Part shown: in pieces, positions 27,701 through 39,700 of the stretch | Position numbering within the stretch: position 1 is the stretch's first letter | How the letters are laid out: each line of letters begins with the position of its first letter | Assembly: GCA_034620365.1 (NCBI GenBank) | Contig: JAQGEQ010000083.1 | Location: 368,990-432,989 of the forward strand | Direction: 5' to 3' | DNA from: Pegea sp. RAD2-039 | Lineage: Eukaryota; Chordata; Thaliacea; Salpida; Salpidae | DNA length: 64,000 nucleotides | The notes under the pieces: generated by a model | What the model saw: only the letters and a program-made list of their open reading frames with translations | Told to the model about the DNA's origin: nothing | Databases searched by the model: none | Translations under genes and position numbers: made by a program

Positions 27701-30700
27701 ATATACAACCTTTAAAATTATAACACTAAGCTTTTTTTAATTATTTATTCAAATTTTTTCACTCATATACGCAATTATACTTCCAAAATTGGAATTTATA
27801 CATTAATTTTCACTTAAATTATATACTTGTAGCTTATGCTCTTTTTTCACTTTTAATTAGCTATGGTGTAAAAAAGTATATCACAGATTTTTACTCACAG
27901 GTTGTTAAAAAATACTAAACAAAAGTACAACCATCCTAAATATAAAACACTTTTCTAATGATTCTAAATATTTATGAAACTACATTACAAAGTCGTGTAG
28001 CTATTAAAATTCTTAATCAAAACGGTTATTATCTAAATTTCTAATTTAATGACAAAACAAAGTGTAGAGATGGAACATGTATGTGTGTAAACTTTTTCTA
28101 AATTGGTTTATTTTTACAGATAATAAAAAAAAGAACTATTAGTTTTTAAACTTAACTTTTTTATTTCTCATTTCTGTTGATAGTTTAATTGTGAGTAAAT
28201 ATGTTAACTACTCCATCACCTAAGATAAATTTAAGTTTGTTTTTGTTTAGCTTTAATAAGGACTTACTTTATCCCTGCCACATTCATGTAATTATCACGT
28301 AAAATATTCAACCAAAATTAAATTAAACTGTTTTTAACTACTAGTTGTATGTAGTTAAAGAAATGATGATTTTCTATTTTAGTTTAATTAAGTTATAAAA
28401 GATTACTTAATTAATTTAATAATTACTGAAAGATAAGTTTCCTTGTAAGCGAAAGGTTGTATTATAAGATTTAAGTAATCATTTTGCATTTATATTTATC
28501 AACAAATTTAAGAGCTTATGAAACGTAAACATAAAATTAGATTATTATTGAAAAATTTAAAACTAATTATTTTTTAATTCTATTTGTATAAACCTTTAAA
28601 ATTAGAAGCTTACACGAGAATATAAATAAGAAATTTTAATTTGCATTGTTTTCAACGATTCAACCATGAAAAGAAATTTATTAAAGATTTTATATGACTG
28701 CAAAATAACTAACCGCTAATATTTACTGCTGGCTAATTTACTATTTCTACAAATAATATTTGTGTTATACCATTTGTAATAATAATGTTTATAAGTTATT
28801 TGGTGAAGAAAATAGCAACAATAAGTTAAAAATAAGTTTATAAATACTCTAAATATAAAAAGAAGTTGCTAATAAAGCTTTTTCATTCGATCGTGCGCGT
28901 ATACTATCAATCATGACCTGCACACAACAAGCAAGACGAAAAAAAAAGAAAAAAGGACTGAGATTTTATTTGTGTACCTACCTTAAAGCTGGTCAGATAG
29001 TCACTGGCGACTTACTAGTCGCGACCAATTTCAGTTATACAAAATAGCGTCGAAGATAAATTAATTCGATTTTTAAATCAAATATTAATTTTCATTTTAA
29101 TGATATTTAGCTAGAGTATATTTAGGTGCAAACTTTGAAAGATTGTAAATGATTAGTATTTTATTTCTTTAGTTTCAATGTTTATTTGAGGCTAGTCATT
29201 CAGTTGTCTTAATTAAAAGGAATGTTTATTTTTTAGAAATTTATTTGTAAGCTTCAAAACTATGAAAAATTTTGAAAATCCTATTGGTATATTCTCACGC
29301 TCGTATTTGGAAAAGAACTTTAGAGTATCAAAAGACGAACAATCAGAAACACACGAAAAACTAGAAGCTGACTTTTTTAACTTTTCATACTTTAGTAGAC
29401 AGCATGTGAAAACAAGTTTAACTCACGAAGAGACTATTAAAAGCTGTAACCTGATAAGTGTTCCTCAGTTCTCTAATCAATATAAGTCATTGATGAGTGA
29501 GAAAATAAACAGTTTATACAAATATACATCAATTTGTAGAAAGCAACAACGATATGATAGCAGCGATTTTTATCTAGAAAGTTTGCCTTCCAAGCTAGTT
29601 AGAAATCAAAAGATGGGGATCAGTTTATACTCAGTTGAAACTTCTTCAGATGGAAATATATCTTCTTTATTTAATAAGAAATCTAACTCAATCAAAGATG
29701 AAATGTCATCGCTCAACCATAGCTCCATTAGAATTAGTGAAAGTAGTCTCCTTTGCAAGTGTATTCGAATTATCCATAACCTTTCTTGGAATTGCTTTCA
29801 TTTCTTTACCAGAGTTGCTTCAACAGCTTGCGTTTTTAACAGTTTAAGCTTCAGACTTTTTCTCTACATGCTGATTGTCATCATTATAGGCGTCGATCTT
29901 TCTATATGTATCCCTATCAGGTGAGTTTCCACAGAGCAAAAATACTTTACTTAAACATCATAAATCTTTTGTAAGCTGCTTAATTTTTAAAGTCAAGTTT
30001 AGTTTCTTTGATAATATAGTAAAAATGCCACTAGTGACATAGTTCCGACAATTACTTTAGATTTATACATTATCAGCTACTTTGAGATTTTTGCAGAAAT
30101 TTTTTCGTTAATCATCTCTGAAAATAAGGTATTGAGGTAAAAAAAATCGCTGCTTCAATTGTAAATATTAACCACTAAAACTACAAATGGTATAATAATA
30201 CAATTGTAACTTCAAAACTTTTCAAATTCATCTTACAAATGAAGTCATTAAATTGGCAAGAGTAGTAATAAAGTCGACAAAAATCTCAAATATTATCACA
30301 CGAGTATACTACAATTACAGTCATACACACTTTTCATACACTACTAGAAAATTAGTAATGATACTTATAAGTTAGTTCTATCGTAAAACTTTAGTATTGA
30401 TTTTGTTGAATAATATTTTATAGAATTTTATCATTTCTGTTTTTATATTCGTAAAAGTAGCCTAATGTGTGCGTTTCCTTCATTAGATTTCTATAAAAAG
30501 TGTAATATGCTTTATTTGACTGAACTTTTTAATGTTTCTTAATTTTTTTGTCTAGATTTCAGACAAGTTATCATTATTGGTAGATTCACAAGACATAAAT
30601 TTGTTATAAAGTGATAAATTTTCAATTATAAAAAATTTAGTTACCTTCTGGAGTTACAATGCTTTGAATTTAAATTACTTAAGCTGCAACTGTGATAAAT

Positions 30701-33700
30701 TTTGCTACCCTAATGCCTTTTGAAATATAAATCAAATCAAAACTTATCTCTAGTAGTTTGCTTTTAAACAAAATTGATGAAAATTTCAAAGAAGCTTTAG
30801 ATTAACAATATATCACAATTTAAACAACAAAATATAAAAGCTCTAATATCGAGCAACTTAACATGTAATATTCAAAATCTCTCATTCGTTTTTGTTTGTT
30901 TAGCTAATGGATTTGATCAACAAATACTACTTTACCAAAATAAATTGCAAAATGATATGTATAAACACGAAAGAAAAGATCAAACTTATCTTTGTGGGTT
31001 TAGCACGCTATTAACTGTCTCGTCATTAATCAAACTTGAACAAAATTTACAATCAGCCTTCATAATCTTAAATTTACAACAAATAAACGTTGCAGTAATT
31101 AGTTACAAGCTAATATAAGCATTGATATACAACTACTATATTCTACAAGTAAAATTAAACTACAATTTTTCTAATAAGATATGAAAGGAATACGTCAAGA
31201 TTTTAATCAAATACTTTAACAATCTAGTGAAAAAACCAGTGACAAACTGATTTAAATTTAGTTGAGAAAAATTTAGCATCAACAAATAAAGATTAATAGT
31301 TTTTTTATGATTTTTTTTTATCTGATCAACTCTATAGTTTAATTCAAAGGTTTGACTATATATCTTTAATTTAGATGGGATATCGGATTATATGGAGAAT
31401 GCTCACAGACATGTGGTCGAGGGTCACGTGAAAGGAAAGTGGTGTGCAAGTACATGCCAGAGAGTGATGAAGTTGACCCAAGCAGAAAAGAAGAAATACG
31501 ACATGAAATAATGTGTCCATCACCCAAGCCAACTCAAACAGAACCCTGTGGCTTATCAGCTTGTCAACCAGAATGGGTTCCTATGGATTGGGGCAAGGTA
31601 TTTGATATCATAAAACTTTAAATCATGAGACTTCAGATTCGGTTACTAACTTCTGCTTAAAATGTTATTGTTTAGTGTTCGACTTCATGTGGTCGTGGCT
31701 TTCAAGAAAGAAGACATGAATGTCAACAGCTCACTGGAATGGGTGAAGTTATCAGTGTGTCTCCTAGTTACTGCCCAAAAGATTATCCCAGGGAAAGGAA
31801 GAAATGTCAGCTAAAAGAATGTCCTGCTCGTTACATCCCTGGAAAATGGAGCCAGGTTAGTTTAAGACAATAAGTATTAAAATACTGTTTTCTTTACTCT
31901 AAATTTTCTTGGTATTTGAGTAGTGAGTATGATTACAATGGAACTTATATGAACCGTTGCGATTACACTCAAACAATAAAAGTGTAAAGATCAAAAAACT
32001 TGAATAAATTACGTAAGAGTTTGAGATCAAGAAGAGATCACAGATTGAACTTCTTGAAATTTAATTATCTTTTAACTATGACAAATTGCCAAAACTCTTT
32101 TTGCGCTATCTTTGAACCATAACAAAAAACCTTTCAATCTTAAACTTATATATTCAATTTTGAAATAAAGATTTTTTTTGTTTAAAAGTTGTGATACTGA
32201 AAAAATAAACTAAATAATTTATTAAGCTAGATTTTAATTAGTTCATCGAAACATATTATTTCTATAAAAATGAAGAATCAATCTTTTATGATTTATTTGA
32301 TAAAACAAAAGTTGAAAGATTTATGAAAAATTCTAATCAATTTTCATGTATCAATTATTACAAAATTCAATTTGAATAATTTTGTTTTGAAGTCTCGAAG
32401 TCAACATTTACCAAAAATTTGCATTTTATAACATGTTTGAATTATCATAAACTGTATTGAAATCTAGTTTTTAAGCATCATTTATTGAAATAAGCAAGCG
32501 CTTAAAATAAAGAAACATTAAATTAATATATTCATCATTCATGTTTAGTCTTTGAGCACACAGCTTTTAAAATTTGATTGTTATTTCTGTTGACATTATA
32601 TCAACTATCCAACCTCCAAAGCAATGTTCACAATCAGACACTAAGCAACTCAACCCTGTCAATTAATTCACTAATCTACATCATTGAATAAACTTTATAA
32701 TTCAAATACAGTGTAAGCCACCCTGTGTTGGGAACCAAGGTACTCAGCGACGAAAGGTGTTTTGTAAGCGGTTTATTCATCGATTCAAAGCAATAACATT
32801 GCCGTTAAAACACTGTAAGCATCTTCAAAAGCCACTAGCGCAGCAAAGATGCCCTCTTGGGCCAAACTGTCAATCTAGTAAGCTATTTCAACTTAATTTG
32901 TTTATTTTAATTTATAATAGTAAACAAAGTTAAAGTTTCAACATTTATACATAAGCAAAATATCACGTATATGCAAAATGTTAATAATACCATAAGCTTC
33001 AATTTATTCAGGCACTTCAAGTCTGTCTACCAAGAATAGTTTGCCTTTTCGTTCTAAATTGTTTGTACAAAAAAAAGCTAGGGCGCGTCCACTATACCTG
33101 AAACTGCCTCGAAGAGCATTTTTACTTCCCGGAACGACACTTTTCGCACAGTGCATATTTAAAGGGTAAGCGATATTATTAAAATAAATATAAAGAAATG
33201 AACGTGCCTAAGACCAAAGAACCTGGACAATATTATCACATTAATGATTAAAAACGTAACTTACATGACTAATTTAGCAAGAAAAAAGCACACTTCAAAA
33301 ACCTACCTCAAGTTTCGATGTTTGCTTGTGGCTTAGTGCAATGCTTTCAAACTAAATAAAACAAAGTTTAATAATATGAACAACATTAGAAAAACTTTTT
33401 TGAATTTAAACAGTGATTGTTTATCTTTTTCACAATTTAATGATTTTTAAAAACACTTTTCATATAAACTTTAATATTTTGCTAATGGTTTTAGGGTGCG
33501 TCCTAGAAAAGTGCAATGGTATCACAAAAAGAAGAAAATAACTTCAAAAAGAGATCGAGTTATGGTAACTCCTAGGGGAGTCTTGAGAATATTTAAAGTT
33601 CTGCCTGGTGATATTGGTTATTATAGATGTTCAAATGGCCGTGCGCAGTACAAGACCCTATTTTTGTCAATTAAAAGTAAGTAAAAGACTGATTACAAAT

Positions 33701-36700
33701 TAAATGATTGTTTCCAAGTTTATAAAATCATATTGACACACGTTATTAAATTAATTTTATGAAAAACTGCAGATTATTGACAAAAATAATTTCATTAGCA
33801 AGCAAATAAGTAAAATTGGTTTCATGAGATATTTTTAGATCGAGAACTTTTTATGTCAAACTTACCTAAGAAGATGCTAGCTTTCGAACAAATACAAATT
33901 TCATAAAAAAATTCTTTTAAAAAGCATTATAAAACTACTCTAGAAATGTATTTGGTTCGACCAGTCTAGATATGATTACATTGTTAAATCAAATGGAAAC
34001 AGGGATGTATTTGAGCGAACTGAATAATGACTCATAAAATATTTAGATTGTTTAATATGAAGATTTGTTTTGAGATGATACATAATTTTAGCAGTTTGTA
34101 TACCAGTGGTCTGAAATGATTATAAGAGTCAATTTAAAGAGTTGAGAAAAAATTATAAAATCTAATTTAGTTATGTTTATTGCTTTAAAAAAATTTCTTG
34201 AAATAAGTATGGAATTTTATATCAACTTAAATTACATGTTCAACAATTCAGTTTAGACTTTCTTAAAATTAAACAGCTTTATTAAAAGGAATTTCAATTT
34301 AGTATTTTATAAAAAAGAACTTTCAGTTTTGGAAGCATTTATTGAATGAGATTTTGTAGATATCTATAGAAAAATTGTCTACAAACAAAAGCTATTTTGT
34401 GAAATTTTGTTTTCTGTAGTCTGCTTCCTAGACTCAATTATCGTTTTTTTGTTTAATTTTTTTTATCAAAAATTGAAATCTGTGAATTTTTCTTAGAATA
34501 ACATCTCATTGTATCGTTAGATGCACGAAATATTTTTTAATATTTTAAAGGGCCTAAAAGACGCCCATTTCTACGCAACCGTTTGATGAAAATTGACGAT
34601 GACAATGATGCATACCCGCTACGGTATAATACTTTCAAGCAAAGCCTTACCTCATATGATGGAAGTACTCAGGTAGGATTGAAACGTGTGTCTTCTCTTC
34701 GAGTCTCATCTCTATTTTTGTTTATCATATGCTTCATGATTTTTTACAACTCCACAAATCTTCTTCATATCAATTTGTCAGTTTAGTCTTAGAGTTTTAA
34801 CCTTTTTTGCCTTTTTTATCACCTTTTATTTCTTATTGGTGTAATTTGTTATTTTTGACATAGAATAATCGCTTTTTGGTAATTGATCTAAACTATTATT
34901 ACAGTAATCCTGTTACGAGGTCACAACAAAGTAAACTTAAAGCATCAACTGCATCTGAAATAGTATTAACTTAGAACTAACTAAAACATAGTACTCTGTA
35001 GTAAATAATCAAGAACTATTGCTGGAAAGTTGATTTTAATTGTTAGTTACCGACTGGCTTGATATTGGTAAAGAAACCATTTCTTCGACGGAAGCCAAAA
35101 CTTTCTAGTAATTTACGCAAGATAAAAACCAAGCGAAGAAACCATTATACTCAAGTAAACGATTATGATGAAGGATACCCAGATATCATTTCAACAAGAA
35201 GTAACTTGCTAGGTATGGATTACTTGCATGGTTTGAAACCGTAGTGTCCATTCTAATGGCATGAAATCTTTCATATAAATCGTGAATTTTCTAAGATAAT
35301 TGAGCAAAACTGATTTAAGATGCTAGAATAAGTGTAGCATGAATTAGTATCGAATATGTTTTTTTAATTTTAATGGTAAATTTTAAAACTTATTCCAGGT
35401 TTTAAACTGTTTGTTTTCCAATTTGAATTTTATCTTATGATATTTTGTGTTTTTAATAAATTTATATTTGCATGTGTTGCCTATACTTTCAAATGGTAGA
35501 TTAGGCTATGTTTAGCTGCTTATATGCTTCTTTCTATCTCCGAATGTGAGTTTTAGTTTGATTCTTGTTGCTTTGTACAATAATATGGTAAAATATTTAT
35601 CTGAAGTGATTTTCAAACAAGCGTTTTTTATTAGTTATACTTTGCAAATTATACCTGATTTTATTAGCTAAAAAGCGTTTCTTAAAATATTCTTTAGTAG
35701 ATTAGTATGTTTATTTTTGAGAAAAATGTTTTATATTGAAATCAGGCATAAGTTAAATAATTAAAAAATCTAGATATTAGGGAAGACACATAAATATTAA
35801 ATTAAAAAGTCATTTAAACCAGTGTTTCTCAAAACTCAATTGCGTCAGGGTTGCTGCATATGATAAACATATTTATCTTTTTGAGTGTCGGTCGTGAAGG
35901 GGTCGTAAAAGTCTGAAAGCTTAAATTTTCTGAAAAATAGGGCTGTAGTAATCAAATTTGAGAGCCAGTGATCTTAGCATAGAAAATAATATTTATATAT
36001 AATAACATATTATAACAAATAATATTGAAGTCTTCTTCCTATAAACTACTTAAAGAAACTTATCGGAAGGTAGACAATTTCGGAATATTTGTCCATTTTA
36101 TCAACTGTTTGAAATACGAATATGTTGTAGTGATGACAAAGTTAGTTTCTTTGTTTAATAATTTTATTTTTTACTCGTCAACTACCATTAATAGAAAAAT
36201 TTGATTCTGATTATCATAAAAGCGTAAATCAAAAAAGAATATAAAAATATATTCGTGAATGGCACACAAAATTGAGAAACTTTTATCAGTAGCAATATTT
36301 TGAATCATATATTCTGCAAAATCAAAAGTCTTAAGAAAAATATAGAGCATATTTATTTACTTTAAACAACATAATATAGAGCTTATATATGCAGAAAATT
36401 TTTATCTGAAACGTAAGTATCATAAATCACATAATATGCAGTCAACTGTATATTTACAGCTGTTCATATAGTAGTAATAGCAGTAAAAAGAACTTTTTTG
36501 ATGTTGAGGGATTTTCCAGGGTGAAATGATGACCCAGTTGTATATCAAGTTACAAAAAATATGCAGGTGCTAACCTTTGAACTGAACTGTCACTAGAAAA
36601 ATAAAACTAGACGAACGAAATATAATCGGATTGTGAGCTTAAAAAGCTAAATTCAGATAATTGAAAGTTTCTTTTGAAAGCTTGAAAAAGAAAAGTTTAT

Positions 36701-39700
36701 TTTTTGATAATGCTTAAGAACAGAAATTAAAGCAGAAGATCAACAATCCATGAATTTTCTTTACTCATAGATAAGATTTAATCATTGTAATAATTAGTTA
36801 ATAATCTTTTTAACGTTTATAGGCTTAAGAAGCAAGCAATTGGTCGGAAAACATAGTGCATCAAGTATAAAAGAAGATGAAACTAATAGGGGTCTTGATG
36901 AAAGCAGATCTCCTTCGATTGATGTGCATCCAACAATAGATCCTCTTCAATCGTTAGAGGATGTAGTGACTCATGTTGGAGGAAGTCTTGTTGTAGTCGG
37001 ATCACAAAGAGTGACGATATTATGCGAAGCTTCTGGTCAAGAGCCTATCAAATATCAGTGGTTCAAGGATGAGGTTCAAATACAGGAAGATCAAAGGTTG
37101 ATTGAGTTCTTAAGTTATTGCAGAATATTTACCTAAAAATAAAGTAAATAAAATATTCAAATTTTTGAGAATATTCTTTCTAAAAATGCAATTTTCTATC
37201 TATTAAAAAACTGAAACATTAGATAAAAATTCAAATTCAAAACTTCCTAATCTCATAATTCACTTTAATATTCGTAAAATATTTATCACTGTCAAATTCG
37301 AAGCTAAATATATTTCAATACAATGATTACAGCTCATTAAATCAAAACAGATTATTCCTGCTGCAAGATGGATCTTTAAGACTCTTTCAACCTCAGTATA
37401 CTGATGCAGGCAGATATATGTGTATCGCATCAAATAGCTTTGGCAATGACAGCAGAACAACCGTTATCAGTGTAACTAATAAGCCAAAGATTATGTCAAC
37501 AGTGGATCAGCTTGAAGATTTTGTCTCAAGTGATTTAACTGTTACAATTGGTTCTCATATACGAGCTCGGCTTGGAGCTCGAATTGTCATTCAATGCCCG
37601 ACTGAAGGTAAGTAAGATTTAAATATCAAATTAGTATTATCACTTATCTTACAATTGCTTGGTCGACATTAAGTAGTTTATAGAGGAATTTTAAGCCCAA
37701 GTACGAAATAAATTAGATGTCAATTGTAATTTACAACACTTCTCCACTATCAGATGAGTGTATGCTCGAGCAACTCCATTTCTTTCTTCAATGTCTGATA
37801 ATCTCCCTTCTTCTTGGTTTCCGATAAAACAGTTTTCGAATCTTTGAGTTTATCAGAGATGCAATAAAAGGAAACCAAGATTCATTTATTTTAAAAGATC
37901 CTTAATTAATAAAAATAGGATATCAAATACTTGTTAGTTTGCTATATTATTAAATTATTTATACATATGCACACCAAATTAGAATTGATGTCTTGAAATA
38001 AAACAGCTTTTAAACATCAGCCAGCTTTAAAAGTACTTTTAATTGCAATTATTTTCATATTTTTTCCACTTAAGAACCATATAATAAATACTATATAAGC
38101 TAGTTATACATTTTATGCTTATAATATTTGTATAAAAGAATATTTTAAAAAATATTGTATGAAATTATGAAAATAAGTCTGATAATAAACTTCAAAACTT
38201 TTGTAATGATATTTTTTAGATATTTTCTTATTTTACACGTTTTAAACTTTTGGAAACTTGAATAAGATACAAACTACTAATGCTTGCTGGAAGTAAAAAT
38301 ATTTTTTAAAACTTTATTTTATGCTAAATGGAGCAAGCACAGAATTAGATGAGATCTTATCATATCCGATTTGTAATCCTGATAGAAAACTAAACTCTTG
38401 AACCACAAATCTTAACACATCTCTTAGCCATGATGATTTAAACACTCTTTAAGATTTTAATCTTGTAAATCAGCATAAAAAACAACAAATTTGAAACTAT
38501 CTTTCATCATTATTAACAATTTTTTTCATAATTCTTTTGAAGAGATTGATAAACAATCAATTAATTTTTGAAAACCATTTTAATGTAAAACATGTTATTT
38601 GTTTTATTTAAATCTTTAACCTCTTAATTCTTGTAAATATTATTAAAAACAATAAGACTACGCTATATGGCGCTGATTAGACTTACACGCGTTGAGAAAA
38701 ATAAACAAGTTTTGTCATATTGCTGAAACTTGAAACGTTTTACTATAAAAATACATAAACTTAGTAAACACAAGCTTTGAGTATGACAGCTTTTCTCTTA
38801 TGCAGACATAAACTCTCAAAATAGTAACAAACTTTACCAATAAAAAACTTTAATTTTAGTTTTCACTAACCTAAAATTGGTAACCTAATTATTATTTTAT
38901 AATTCTAACCCCAAAAAATATTATAAATATCACAAAGATTTTCGATCTAGGTTTTCCGGAACCGTACGTGGAATGGAGAAAAGACGGTCCGGGCTTGCAA
39001 CGTAATTCTCGCATACTATATGATAACTCTTTGGAAATAAATCCAACAAATAAAGCTGACCAAGGACAATTTAGTTGTGAAGCTACAAATCCATTTGGGA
39101 GTTCTTATCAGGCCTCATCACTTGTTCTAATAGGTTGATATATTAATTATTTATTTGATTTTAAGATTTTCTTCAATAGATTAATTAGGATATTTCTAAT
39201 AACATTCAGCTAGTTACAAAATGGTTTTAATCAATTATATGTTATTGATATCTTGAAATATTTCTAAAAGTAAAACTTATTCTCGTTTTTGTAAATAATG
39301 GAATTAATAATTGTCTTTTTTATTTGTCAAAAGTTTCATTTAAACTATTTCTTATTTAATGCCAATAAAATATGTTTTAGTTGTTTCTTGGATATCCGAT
39401 TATACTATTTTAAGAACTAATTTATGTCAAATTAAAACTAGGTTACGTGGTTAACTATTGATTTAAAGTATAAATAAATATTTAATCTGAAAATGCTAAA
39501 AGTGTTTTCACTTCCTAATTTTGTAACTTCTTAATTTAGACCTTTCTTTTTTAAGCATTATTTTATAATCAGTTTTAATTTTTAGATCCACCCCATATCT
39601 CTGCTGACAAAAAAGTAGCTCTTGACTCGAAAGACATGCAAGGTCTGCCAGAGCTATTAAATACTGATGACCATACTCCAGGGTACCGTGTGAAAGCCAA

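Larger units (their letters stand above)
12830..28879. other. Intron interior, mostly featureless
   Basis: AT-rich sequence with frequent stops on both strands. Open frames near 22012-22221 (minus), 23595-23783 and 25065-25268 are Lys/Ile/Asn/Leu-rich without recognisable domains. Only the GC-richer patches near 18.1 and 21.5 kb stand out. Confidence 0.6.
5599..31374 (+). other. 25.8 kb intron holding two alternative first exons and promoter-like patches
   Basis: By far the largest intron of the gene; the others here are at most about 2.1 kb. It separates the long-form TSP1 exons from the core shared by all forms. Listed separately within it are a CCAAT/TATA cluster (8544-8618), GC-richer patches near 10.1, 18.1, 21.5 and 29.0 kb, and two phase-matched first exons (12624-12829 and 29262-29920). 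The remaining sequence is AT-rich with only short chance open frames on either strand. Confidence 0.75.

Noticed and set aside
34583-34786. Read-through of exon 11 giving a hydrophobic C-terminus (possible membrane tail)
   Set aside because: The donor CAG|GTAGGA and the in-frame continuation at 35047 fit better; the extension is intron translation. Intron retention cannot be excluded.
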